A stretch of 64,000 nucleotides of DNA from Bin5 sp965261695. GTDB lineage: Bacteria > Chloroflexota > Anaerolineae > Caldilineales > Caldilineaceae. A program made the translations under genes and the position numbers. Positions 51,032 through 61,100 of the stretch are shown here, one piece after another (the stretch's first letter is position 1; the number at the start of each line of letters is the position of its first letter). Below the pieces are notes generated by a model that worked only from the letters and a program-made list of their open reading frames with translations, did not search any database and had not been told where the DNA came from. The stretch covers positions 186,001 to 250,000 of the forward strand of contig OZ253474.1 in the NCBI GenBank assembly GCA_965261695.1. Reading direction: 5' to 3'.

Positions 51032-51979
51032 ATGTTTCGCTTGGTTGAACGACGAAGTCTTTGGTTTCTGATTTCACTGGTTGGAATTCTGCCGGGCATC
51101 GTCTTTATGGTCTGGAATCTGACCTCAGCCGGCATACTTCTGCCGCTGAGCATCGACTATATGGGCGGTACACAGTGGGAGATGCGCTTCAACAATTCCG
51201 TCGAGCCAACCGAAGTCGGCAGTGTCTTCGTCGACGCCGGTTTCTCTGACACAAAGGCGTTCCTCGTCGAGGACGATCGCACCGTACAGGTCAAGTTCAA
51301 GAACATCGACATTTCCCAGAAGGCGCTGATCGAGCAGTCGCTGATCGAACGCTTCGGCGAATTCGATGAGCGGCTTTACCGCAGCATCGGCCCGGCCATC
51401 GGCGCAGAGGTCAGCCGGGCTGCCCTGCTTGCGGTCATCGCCGCCTCAATTCTGATTCTGGCCTACATCGCGTTCGCGTTTCGCGAGGTGTCCCACCCCT
51501 TCCGTTACGGCGTCGCTGCAATTGTGGCGCTGATCCACGATGTCCTCATCACAGTTTCGTTCTTGTCGATCATGAACCTGATCGCAGGTTGGGAACTGGA
51601 TGCCCTTTTCCTTACTGCGACGCTGACTGTGATCGGTTTCAGTGTCAATGATACGATCGTCATCTTCGACCGCATCCGCGAAAACCTGCGCCGTTTCCGC
51701 GGCGAGCCGCTGGCCATGGTGGCAAACCGCAGTATCATCGAAACAGCGCAGCGCTCTATCGCGACGCAAGTGACAGCGCTCCTCGTCCTTGGGGCAATTC
51801 TTATATTTGGCGGCTTCACTCTGCGCATCTTTATGGCGACGCTGATTGTCGGTCTCATCTCAGGGACCTATAGTTCCATCTTCACTGCCACTCCGCTTGT
51901 CGTCGCCTGGGAAGAGGGTTCTCTCATCGCAGGAGCAGGAAAGCGGGTCACATCCAGCGAACAGACGGCGCCGGCGTAA
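51032..51979 (+). CDS. secF: protein translocase subunit SecF
   Basis: A 315-residue SecF. LSIDYMGGTQWEMRF near residue 41 is the conserved D-x-x-GG motif. The membrane domain has the usual FSVNDTIVIFDRIRENLRR near residue 205, matching SecD's equivalent. I chose the ATG at 51032; an upstream extension in the same frame overlaps the end of secD and has no family similarity. It forms the SecDF pair with the preceding gene and assists protein export. A TATACT box at 50999 hints at a separate promoter, but its -35 is poor. Confidence 0.95.
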   Translation: MFRLVERRSLWFLISLVGILPGIVFMVWNLTSAGILLPLSIDYMGGTQWEMRFNNSVEPTEVGSVFVDAGFSDTKAFLVEDDRTVQVKFKNIDISQKALIEQSLIERFGEFDERLYRSIGPAIGAEVSRAALLAVIAASILILAYIAFAFREVSHPFRYGVAAIVALIHDVLITVSFLSIMNLIAGWELDALFLTATLTVIGFSVNDTIVIFDRIRENLRRFRGEPLAMVANRSIIETAQRSIATQVTALLVLGAILIFGGFTLRIFMATLIVGLISGTYSSIFTATPLVVAWEEGSLIAGAGKRVTSSEQTAPA

Positions 51980-52224
51980 ACCGTATTGCGCGCCGAGTAT
52001 TGCGAGCAGACGCCGAGGCTGTCTAAAGGTCCGCGTCTCCGGTTGCGTTGTCCGGGAAGCGTAATGCAAAAGCGGGCCGTCCTCTATCTGGCAGCGCTGA
52101 GTCTTACGCACTCTGGCGTCGAAAGTGAATTGCAAATGACAGCGCTGCGGTGGCTGGCCTTCTCTGTAACGCAGGGAATTGCCGGGTCCCTGATGAAAGT
52201 GTGTCGGACTGATGGACTCCCAAA

Positions 52225-53454
52225 ATGATTAGCCAGAGAGCCGTGAACCAAGCCAGACGGACCGAACACGATGCGTATGCGCCAGCAAGTCGGCAACTCA
52301 CGCTAAGGAGTGCGAAATACGCTACTCCCCTCTTGGGTCTGCTGGCGCTGTTTCTATGTGGGTTTGGCCCGCCGACGCTCAAGGATCGAGATGTGGCGCC
52401 GCGGCATCGGCTCACAATCGGCCAACTGAGTCAGATTCAACAGGCGCGCACACCGCTCCCCGGTATGAGCGCGCAGTCCGTGTTGGTTTACGACCTCGAC
52501 AGCGGGCGAACGCTGATGACAAGAGCGATCGATCTCTCAATCTCGCCAGCGAGTCTGGCGAAACTGATGACCGCGCTGCTGGTCCTGGAAGCGGATCGTC
52601 TGTCAGAGCAAGTTACGATTCAGCCGCAGGATCTAATTGGCGAGGCCGCGATGGGGCTGCGTGGCGGTGAGGTGCTGATTGTCGAGGAATTGCTGTGGGG
52701 GCTCCTGGTCGCCAGCGGCAATGACGCGGCCATGGCGCTCGCCCGCTATCATTCTGGTCAGGTCGAAGCGTTTGTTCAGCGCATGAATTTGCGAGCCGAA
52801 GAGCTGAATCTCCATGGCACGCGGTTTGCCAATCCAAATGGCTTCGACGCCGACGGGCAGGTGAGCAACGCGCAGGATCTGCTTACGCTCGTGCGGATTC
52901 TGTGGCAGTATCCGATTTTCCGCCAGATAGTCGGAACAGCTTCCATGACAGTGGCCAGCCATGAGTTGCATAGTACGAACCGGCTGCTCGGCTCGTATCC
53001 CGGCATCAATGGCGTCAAGACCGGCACAACGTTTCGCAGCGGCCAATCTCTGATCGCCGGCGTGGAACAGGACGGTCATCAACTCTTCGCGGTCATACTT
53101 GGCAGCGAGGATCGCTACTACGACACGCAAGCAGTGCTGGCGGCCGTGCAGAGCACCTACGGTTGGGTTCCTTTGCGCCTGTCTGAACGTCCGACCGTTC
53201 TGGACAGAGTGTTTGATTCTTCGGGCAAGCGTTGGTTTCTGCACACGGAAGGGGGCACGCAGAGTCCCCTGCTTAGTGGAGGCGCCGCGCCTGTCGACGT
53301 GATGCTGGCCCAATGGGAGAGGCAAGAGTTGCACGTCTTTCGTCGCGTCCATCCACCGCCCTTTGAAGGCTGGAGCGCGGGCATGGAGGCCGGCGTCCTG
53401 GAATGGCGGCAGGGTAACCAGGTCATCGCAACGCAACGCTTGGTCGTGCGCTAA
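52225..53454 (+). CDS. D-alanyl-D-alanine carboxypeptidase (peptidase S11)
   Basis: A 409-residue penicillin-binding DD-carboxypeptidase. The three catalytic motifs are clear: SPASLAKLMTALL (SxxK) near residue 112, VASGNDAAMALA (SGN) near 172 and VKTGTT (KTG) near 270. A hydrophobic segment at about residues 35-50 looks like a signal or anchor, so the enzyme acts outside the membrane, trimming the terminal D-alanine from peptidoglycan stem peptides. The N-terminal 30 residues before it are unusually long, so the true start may be downstream. The C-terminal 120 residues are family-variable. Confidence 0.93.
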   Translation: MISQRAVNQARRTEHDAYAPASRQLTLRSAKYATPLLGLLALFLCGFGPPTLKDRDVAPRHRLTIGQLSQIQQARTPLPGMSAQSVLVYDLDSGRTLMTRAIDLSISPASLAKLMTALLVLEADRLSEQVTIQPQDLIGEAAMGLRGGEVLIVEELLWGLLVASGNDAAMALARYHSGQVEAFVQRMNLRAEELNLHGTRFANPNGFDADGQVSNAQDLLTLVRILWQYPIFRQIVGTASMTVASHELHSTNRLLGSYPGINGVKTGTTFRSGQSLIAGVEQDGHQLFAVILGSEDRYYDTQAVLAAVQSTYGWVPLRLSERPTVLDRVFDSSGKRWFLHTEGGTQSPLLSGGAAPVDVMLAQWERQELHVFRRVHPPPFEGWSAGMEAGVLEWRQGNQVIATQRLVVR

Positions 53455-53523
53455 GGAGATGTGAAAGGTGAGATGCGTGGAGAGTTCCACCAGGTTTTTT
53501 AGTCCAGAGTCTCAGGAACCGTC

Positions 53524-54408
53524 ATGACCGAAGAGCGTTTGCATAAGGTGCTGGCTGCGGCCGGCATTGCCAGCCGGCGGGCTTGCGAAAAGATGATCAG
53601 CGCCGGGCGCGTGCGCGTGGATGGTCGCGTTGTCACTGATCTGGGAACCAAAGTGAACGCGGCAATCGCGGCGATTGCCGTGGACGGAGAGCCTGTTCAA
53701 TTTTCAAAAAACAATGTTTACTACAGGGTCTACAAGCCCAGAGGCATCCTCAGCGACATTGGCGGCGACAGCCGCGGGCGCGAGACAGTTGCGAAACTGT
53801 TGCCGCCGGGCGTAGGCCGCGTTTTTCCCGTAGGGCGGTTGGACTTGAACAGCGAAGGTCTCGTGCTGCTGACTGACGACGGCGAATTGACCCACAGGCT
53901 GACCCATCCCCGATTTGAACATCCCAAGACATATTATGTTTTGGCCGCCAGGCGGCCAACGACCGAGGCGCTGATTCGGCTGCGGGAAGGGGTCGAACTG
54001 GAGAGCGGGCGCACGGCCCCGGCCAGGGTTGAAGTGGCGGAACGGCTGCCGGCGCGATTGATTTTGGACAAGAGCAAGCCTGAACAAGCGCCCTGGGCAG
54101 CCGACGTTTGGAAGTCTTCGTTGTCGGAAAAAGGCGTGTGGCTCCGTTTCGTCCTGCGCGAGGGCAAGAAACGCCAGATTCGGCACATGACCGCAGCCGT
54201 GGGGATACAGTTGCGGCGGCTGATCCGCTGGTCGATCGGTCCGCTGACGTTGGACGGGTTGCAACCGGGCATGGCCCGTGCGTTGACTCCAGGCGAGGTG
54301 TACGCGCTGCGCGCCGTGGTTGACGGACGGTCCGGCAGAGTCGGGCCCAAATCGCAGCCCGAACGGCAGCGGTTTGATAGGCGGTCTGCCCGCAGAAGTC
54401 GGCGATGA
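53524..54408 (+). CDS. rRNA pseudouridine synthase (RsuA/RluB family)
   Basis: A 294-residue pseudouridine synthase. An S4 RNA-binding domain at residues 1-60 (RLHKVLAAAGIASRRACEKMISAGRV) precedes the catalytic domain with the active aspartate in PVGRLDLNSEGLVLLTDDGELTHRLTHP near residue 105. EGKKRQIRHM near residue 220 is the last conserved motif. A basic tail follows. RsuA/RluB/RluE-type enzymes modify one uridine in 16S or 23S rRNA; which site cannot be told, though RluB is the most usual form with this length. It lies about 95 bases before cmk. Confidence 0.94.
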   Translation: MTEERLHKVLAAAGIASRRACEKMISAGRVRVDGRVVTDLGTKVNAAIAAIAVDGEPVQFSKNNVYYRVYKPRGILSDIGGDSRGRETVAKLLPPGVGRVFPVGRLDLNSEGLVLLTDDGELTHRLTHPRFEHPKTYYVLAARRPTTEALIRLREGVELESGRTAPARVEVAERLPARLILDKSKPEQAPWAADVWKSSLSEKGVWLRFVLREGKKRQIRHMTAAVGIQLRRLIRWSIGPLTLDGLQPGMARALTPGEVYALRAVVDGRSGRVGPKSQPERQRFDRRSARRSRR

Positions 54409-54501
54409 AAAGTATTCACTTGCTGGACTACTCCCTTATAGGCGCGGTGCGAACACAGTAAGGGTGAGGGCTTCTCTCTGCCCGCTTGTCAGGACTTTGC
54501 G

Positions 54502-55257
54502 GTGAACGCCATCACCATCGACGGCCCGGCGGCGTCCGGTAAAAGCACTGTAGGTTACGCAACCGCCCAGCGGCTGGATTTTCTGTTCTTCGACACCGGC
54601 ATCATGTACCGAGCCGTCACCTGGGCCATCTTGGAACAGGGGCTCAACGTCGCCGACAGCGCCGCAGTCGGGCGAGTTGCGGGGCAGCTTCCAATCGAAA
54701 TAAGCGCCCCTCAAAGCGATCACACCGACGAGCGTCTGGAAACTGTTCAGATTGGCGAGCAGGACATCACGTGGGCCGTCCGCACACCGCGGGTAGATCA
54801 GAATGTCTCGACGGTCGCTGCCAACGGTCAGGTGCGGCGGGCGTTGAGCAGGCAGCAGCGCCGTATTGGACTGATGTACAGTTCGGGTGCTGGCGGAAAA
54901 GCAGGCGTTGTCATGGTGGGCCGCGATATTGGCACGGTAGTGCTGCCGGAAGCGCCGCTCAAAATCTACCTTGACGCTCCGGTCGAAGAGAGGGCCAGGC
55001 GCCGTTACCAGGAGCTTGCGCAACGCGGAACTGAGGCAGAACTTACTCAAATCGTGGACGACATGCAACGCCGGGACGAAATCGACAGCCAGCGTGCCAT
55101 CGCCCCGCTGCGCCCGGCGGAGGACGCGCACCGGATTCAGACTCTCGAATTGTCTGTCCGGCAAATAGTGGACCACATCGTCGCACTCGCCCGCATGCGG
55201 TTAGAGTTGGATGCTGCCTTGTCAGACAGGAGGTCGGCGCTCCCGGGCAGCAAATGA
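54502..55257 (+). CDS. cmk: cytidylate kinase
   Basis: A 251-residue CMP kinase that phosphorylates CMP and dCMP with ATP. ITIDGPAASGKSTVGYATAQ (residues 4-23) is the P-loop, FFDTGIMYRAVTWAIL near residue 33 is the CMP-binding part, VMVGRDIGTVVLPEAPLKIYLDA near residue 137 is the core with the conserved GRDIG, and the LID arginines follow. The start is GTG at 54502; no ATG is suitably placed. The C-terminus has about 25 extra residues. The order pseudouridine synthase then cmk is conserved in many bacteria, which supports both names. Confidence 0.95.
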   Translation: MNAITIDGPAASGKSTVGYATAQRLDFLFFDTGIMYRAVTWAILEQGLNVADSAAVGRVAGQLPIEISAPQSDHTDERLETVQIGEQDITWAVRTPRVDQNVSTVAANGQVRRALSRQQRRIGLMYSSGAGGKAGVVMVGRDIGTVVLPEAPLKIYLDAPVEERARRRYQELAQRGTEAELTQIVDDMQRRDEIDSQRAIAPLRPAEDAHRIQTLELSVRQIVDHIVALARMRLELDAALSDRRSALPGSK

Positions 55258-55449
55258 GACGACTCACCGAAATAGGAGAATCGCTCGAGGTAAGACGCCG
55301 CACAGTTTAGATTCGGTTCTCCTGCGGCGATGAAGTGCATAATTGTCCTCTGAGAATTCCGCCGCCAAACTGTCGCCAATATATGGTATCATTCCAGAAA
55401 TAGGGGATTGATGGATCTTTGCACTGCGCAGGCGCAAAGGGGATGCGCG

Positions 55450-56418
55450 ATGGCAGCATTGACAACCGAGCAGAGATTGGAACTCTACTACTGGATGGTC
55501 CTGACGCGGACCTTCGACGAGGGGATGGTCTCCTTGTGGAAACAGGGGCGGGGGCTGGGAGGCACATTCAGTGAGAGGGGCCACGAGGCGGTCAGCGTCG
55601 GCTCGGCCTACGCGCTGGCGCCGGAGGATATTATCGCGCCCATGCACCGCGACATTGGCGCCTATTTCCTGCGGGGGCTGACGCCGCGCCGCGTATTCGG
55701 CAATCTACTGGGCAAAGAGAGCGGCGTTTCGCGCGGGCGGGACGCCAACATTCATGGCATGGGCGATCTCAGCCTGGGCATTGTCGGCTATATCAGCCAC
55801 ATTCCGATGTCGATGCCGATCGCGCTGGGGGTCGCCATGAGCCTGAAGCTACGCAATGAGGCACGGGTGGCAATGACCTACGTGGGCGATGGCGGCAGCA
55901 GCGCAGGCCTGTGGCACGAGACGCTCAACATGGCGGGACTTTATCAGGCCCCTTACGTGCTGATCGTTGAGAACAATCAATATGCCTACTCAACGCCGGT
56001 GTGGCAGTTGATGCCGATCGAACATATTGCAGACCGCGCGGCCGGTTACAACATTCCGAGTGTGATCGTTGACGGCAATGACGTGGAGGCGGTCTACGCA
56101 GCCACGAAAGAGGCAGTGGAGCGTGCAAGAATGGGCGGCGGCCCAGCGCTGATTGAGGCCAAGACGATGCGCATGATGGGTCACGCCATTCACGACGGCG
56201 CCGAATATGTGCCGCGGGAATTGATGGCCGAGTGGGAGAAGAAGGACCCTATCGATCGTTACGAAGCCAAACTGCTGGCGCAGAAGGCGGCGGATCAGGA
56301 TGAACTCGATGAAATTCGCCATCGGGCCAGTGTCGAGATCGAGGATGCAATCGAATTCGCCGAGTCCAGCCCGCTGCCCGATCCGGAGACGGTAGAAAAC
56401 GGCATCTACGCGCCCTGA
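55450..56418 (+). CDS. 2-oxoacid dehydrogenase E1 component, alpha subunit
   Basis: A 322-residue thiamine-diphosphate-dependent E1 alpha subunit of a pyruvate/branched-chain/acetoin dehydrogenase complex. TYVGDGGSSAGLWHETLNMAGLYQAPYVLIVENNQYAYS near residue 140 is the ThDP motif running from GDG to NN. HEAVSVGSAYALAPEDIIAPMHRDIGA near residue 42 is the usual substrate region. I chose the ATG at 55450 with AAAGGGG upstream; 55411 is an alternative. The partner beta subunit and E2/E3 genes are not next to it, which is unusual because they normally follow directly. A hairpin terminator-like structure follows. Confidence 0.92.
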   Translation: MAALTTEQRLELYYWMVLTRTFDEGMVSLWKQGRGLGGTFSERGHEAVSVGSAYALAPEDIIAPMHRDIGAYFLRGLTPRRVFGNLLGKESGVSRGRDANIHGMGDLSLGIVGYISHIPMSMPIALGVAMSLKLRNEARVAMTYVGDGGSSAGLWHETLNMAGLYQAPYVLIVENNQYAYSTPVWQLMPIEHIADRAAGYNIPSVIVDGNDVEAVYAATKEAVERARMGGGPALIEAKTMRMMGHAIHDGAEYVPRELMAEWEKKDPIDRYEAKLLAQKAADQDELDEIRHRASVEIEDAIEFAESSPLPDPETVENGIYAP

Positions 56419-56515
56419 CGATGCGTGGTTTGCAGTCAGTGACAGTTTCCAGACAGCAGGTCGGCATGGAGCTCAATGAGCCTTGGCCGCCATGACCTTT
56501 TGTGGAGCAAAAACG

Positions 56516-56545
56516 TTGCCGACCGAATCACGGTCGGCAATTCTG
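56516..56545 (+). terminator. terminator-like hairpin after the E1 alpha gene
   Basis: TTGCCGACCG (56516-56525) and CGGTCGGCAA (56531-56540) pair perfectly over 10 bases around AATCA, followed by TTCTG. It lies about 100 bases past the stop, with no other gene between. The T-run is short, so termination may be partial. Confidence 0.6.
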
Positions 56546-56639
56546 ATTGGGCCGCCTTGGGCTCAGGCCGCCAGCTGGGGATTAGACAATCTTCCGTCCA
56601 GACTCTTGAGGGGGATACACGCGCCTTGTGGGGAAACTC

Positions 56640-58012
56640 ATGGTCGCTCCCGTAGCCGTTGGAACATTACTTGAGCGTGTTCAGAGCCTGCTGGAACGGG
56701 GAGAAACGCGCGCGGTCATCGACATCTTGCGCCGACTCCATCCGGCTGACAGTTCGGAGATCCTCTATCGGCTCTCGCCGGACTTTCAGAATCTCATTTT
56801 GCAATAGCTTCCCTGGGAAGAGGTCGCAGATGTCCTGGAAGAGCTGAACGAAGAGGAGATGGTCGAAGTCGTTCAAGGCTTGACGGTCGCCGCTTTGGCC
56901 GATGTTCTCGACGAGATGGAACCGGACATGGCGGCTGACCTGATAGGTGAACTGGATGATGCACAGGCCGCCGAGCTGCTGGACGAAATGGAGGCCGCCG
57001 AGGGCGTTGCACCGCGGCTGGCCTACGCTGAAGATTGCGCAGGCGGCATCATGAACTCGCCGCGCCATGTGCAGCGCCGCCAGATGACCGCCGGCCAGGC
57101 CATCCAGTTCCTAAGAACGCACTACGATGACGAGCACGACCTCTACTATCTCTACGTTCTTGGCGACGGCGGCGCGCCCCGGGTGGACGGCGACAGGCTG
57201 GCTGGAATCGTCAGCTTGCGGTCGCTGATTCTGGCCGAACCGGATGCCAAGCTGGACGACATCATGGAAGCGGATGTGCTGACTGTGCGCGCCGATGCCG
57301 ACCAAGAAGAGGTCGCGCGCATTCTGGCCCGCTACAACCTGCTGGCCGTGCCGGTGGTCGACGAAGCGAATCATCTGCTGGGTATCGTCACGGTGGACGA
57401 TGTGGTCGATGTGATGGAGGAGTAGGCGACCGAGGATATTTACCGGTTGGCCCAGATGAGCGAGGAGACCGTGATCTTCAGCACCATGCCCCGCGCCATT
57501 CGCACACGCCTGCCGTGGCTGGTTGTCAATCTGGGGACGGCGCTGATTTCATCCACGGTCGTCGCTCAGTTTGCATGCGCCATCGCCGCGGTCGCGATTC
57601 TGGCCGCGCTGATGCCGGTTGTGGCGGCGCAGGGCGGCAACGCCGGCTATCAGTCTATGACGATTATCGTGCGCTCTCTGGCGTTGGGTCAGATCGAACT
57701 GAGAGATTTTGGCGAGTGTTCCGCCACGAGATCGGCGTAGGCATGTTGCATGGCCTGGTCCTGGGCGTGCTGCTTGCGACGATCGTCTACTTCTGGCTTG
57801 GCAACCCGGTTCTGAGCGCGGTGATCGGCGCGGCCATGGTGGGGAATCTCCTGGTGGCGGCGGTAGTGGGCGTGCTCGTGCCGATGACCCTGCTTAGAGT
57901 CGGCGTCGACCCGGCGTTCGGTTCCAGCATGATGGTGACTGCGTCGACGGATATACTGGGATTTACGCTGTTTCTGGGGTTGGCAAGCTACTTTATTGCG
58001 TGGTTGACCTGA
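56640..58012 (+). pseudogene. mgtE: magnesium transporter MgtE, interrupted by two TAG codons and one frameshift
   Basis: From the ATG at 56640, one frame gives an MgtE N-terminal domain, broken by TAG at 56805-56807, then two CBS domains, broken by TAG at 57423-57425 (between DDVVDVMEE and ATEDIYRLAQM), then membrane segments to about 57710. There one T seems lost from a T-run, and the rest continues in the next frame (VFRHEIGVGMLHGLVLG, ASTDILGFTLFLGL) to 58012. All domains of a full-length MgtE magnesium channel are otherwise present. Three lesions make it a pseudogene, unless the bases are assembly errors. Both stops are TAG; no suppressor is visible here. Confidence 0.82.
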
Positions 58013-58178
58013 TGACATTCCGGTGCAAAGGCCGCGCTGGCAGTCTGCCGCCATGTTTGCCCTTCCTATGCCGCCGTCATTACAATGGGGCAGCATCCCG
58101 CGCTTGCCCTATTAGGTTTTCGGCGGCGTCAAGTCCAGGCAACTCATCGCGGTCAGCTAGAATTGAAGAACTCCTGCA

Positions 58179-61100
58179 ATGAACCACGCGCGACGACAGT
58201 CAACCTTCCCGGCCGCTCTGGCCTATGGCGTGCTTGTCCTGCTGTTCTTCGCGCCGCATCTACTGGGTCTGGCCGCCTTCCCGGACGGTGATTTCAACCA
58301 GCATTTCCTGCCCTTCAGCCTTTTCCAGCAGGACGCGCTATTGAACTTACGCCTGCCCGTCTGGGACCCATACACAAACTCCGGCCATCCATTTCTGGCT
58401 GACGCCCAATCAGCTGTGTTTTACCCGATAAGCAACGCGCTTCTGTTCCTTACCGGATTCGACCGCAGCGCCGCAGGCAGACTCTTCTGGTTGCAGGTGG
58501 AGGCCGCGTTGCACATCTTTCTGGCCTGCGTCTTCACCTACATGCTGGTTCGCCGCTTGACGGGCAGGAAAATGGCCGGGTTTATTGCCGGCGCCGTCTT
58601 TGGCTTTTCTGGCTACCTCACCGGCTATCCACCTGTGCAGCTGGCGGTCCTGCGCACCGCGGTCTGGCTGCCTGCGATCCTGCTTCTGTTGCTGCCGCGC
58701 GAGCGTGCAACTTCGCAGGAGAGTAAGGGGGAGGCCGAGGCTAAGGGAATATCGCTATTTGGAGATACCCTCTTGCGCCGCTTTTTCCCGCAGTGGACCG
58801 GCTGGTTGGCGGCGGCGGCAGTTCACGCGGTCGCTTTCTTCGGCGGTCATCCCCAGACATTTCTGTTTCTTTCCTACGCGGTGGGCGGCTGGATAATAAT
58901 GTTGCGCGCCGTGGAAATCAAGCGGAGGTGGCGGACAAGAGGTGAAAACAGAGCCGGGACCAAGTTCCTGATAGGGGAAGCGCTGCTGTTAGTCTGCCAA
59001 GTGGGTTCTTATATTGGCGTACTTGTCGTTTTGACCCTCGTTCAGTTGTGGCCGGCGTTCGAATACACACAACTCTCGGTTCGCTCTTCCCTGAGCTTCG
59101 AGCAATTGAGCGGAGGTTTCCCCCTGGAGGATACCTGGCAACTTCTGCTGCCAGGCATACTAACCCAGTATTCCCCGCATTACGTCGGGATCGCCGCGCT
59201 TGGCTTGTCGTTAATCGCGGTTTTCGCTCTGTTCTCATCTGGATTCTCCCTGCCCAAGGGCGACTCGTATGCCCGCCCGGCGGCCCTCTATTTTGTAATC
59301 TGCGGCGGCGTCGCTCTGTTACTATCCTATGGGGCAAACGGGCCGCTTTACGGCCTTTTCTATCGCTTTGCGCCGGGCGGTTATCTTTTCCGGGGACAGG
59401 AGCGGGCAATCTATCTGGTTGCCATTTCGCTCAGCGTCCTCAGCGGCTACGGTCTGGCCCTCTTGCCAACGATGAGCGCCAAACTACGTCGAAATCTCTG
59501 CTGGGGATTTGTGACCGTTGTCGCCGTCGGCGCGGCGTTGTTTTTGCTGTTGTGGCAGCTTCCGGCGCGCGCGGAAGCGACGCGCACGGAGTTTCTCATT
59601 CTCGGCGGCAAAGCCTTGATCTTTGCCGCTGTCTTTGCGCTTCTCGGCGGTCCGCGTTTGGCGTTGAACAGGACAGCAGCAGTCCACGGCGTTTCGCGTA
59701 CCCGTCTCATCTTGCTAATCCCGTTGCTTCTGGCCGATCTGTTTATTGCGAATTTCGCAACAAACCTTGCCAACGGGCCGGCAGTACGGGGGGCACTGGC
59801 GCGCCCGGAGGCCGCTGCCACGCTGCAAACGTCTCAGGCTGCCGCTGACGAAACCGGCTCACTGCCGCCGCGTGTCTACAACGAGTTCCGCCTGCCTGAG
59901 AGCAGCGGACAGTTCATCGGCTGGGAGGATGTTTATGGCAGCAGCCCGTTGCGTCTTGCCAAATACGACACGCTGTTTCAGGACTTTCCGCTGGAAAGAA
60001 TGTGGGAACTGACGGGAACGGGAACGGTCCTCACCTGGAGGCGGGACCTGTTCGTCGAAAGCGATGTGATGGCCGAATTCCCAATGCCGGCAGACACGAC
60101 ATTCGTGCATAGGCTCAGCGCGGTTTCCCCGCGGCTGTGGTGGACACAGGCGGCGCGGAGCGTCAGTGACAAGACCGCGCTTGCGCTTTTGAAGGACGCC
60201 AGCTTCGACCTCAGGGCCGAGACGCTTGTCGCCGCGTCTGACGCCGAGAAACTGGGGAACGGCTGGTCGGAAGGGCGGCTGTCATTCGGAGATGGCGGCG
60301 GTGCCGCGTTGCACGTTGAACGCGACGGCCCCGCGCATCTTCTGATAGAGATCGAGAGCGAGCAGCCCGGGCTTCTGTTTATCAGTGAGAACTGGATGCC
60401 CGGCTGGCAGGCCACCTGGGATGACCAGTCGCGGCTACCGGTCGTGCGCGCGCATCAGGCCTTCCTCGCAGTACCCGTTCCCGCCGGCGCGGGAACCCTT
60501 GAACTCGCATACCGACCCAGCAGCGTGAAGTGGGGTCTTACGACCAGCGCAATGGGTTGGGCTGCCCTCATCTTTGTATTGCGCTTTCAACTGTTAGCGG
60601 CGGCGCTGCGTGCATGGCGCAGCGCGCGCGATGTTTCTAAAGCAATTCGGCGATTTCCTGCATGGTCCTCCGCCGAGAGAGATGACGAGGTCGCGGGTGG
60701 GGCGGAGAGAGAGCAGGTTGAAGGTTCAGGCGTCCTTTTGAACAAGCAGGTCCAACGTGCCGGGGTATTGGCGGTCATTCTTATCGGCTTTGCGCTGCGG
60801 CTCCTCAGGCTGGACTTTCAGGAACTTCGCGGCGACGAGACGTTCGGCTACCTCTTCAGCCTTCAGTCGCTCGATGCCATCGTCCGTCAGACGCTGGCGC
60901 TGCTGGAACCTCATCCTGTCGGCAGCTATTTTCTGCAACATGCCTGGTACCTTGTTGCCGGCACGAGTGAATTCGCGCTGCGGTCTATCACCGCTCTGGC
61001 CGGGACCGCGGCCATCGCTCTTGTCTACCGGATGGCGCGGCAGCTTCATCTGAGCGGTTCCGTCGCCTTGTCGAGCAGCCTTCTGATGGCAGTGAGCGCC

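Noticed and set aside
56805..57425. TAG in mgtE as pyrrolysine or other recoding
   Set aside because: TAG ends other intact genes in the window, the gene also has a frameshift, and no family reason exists for a special residue at either position.
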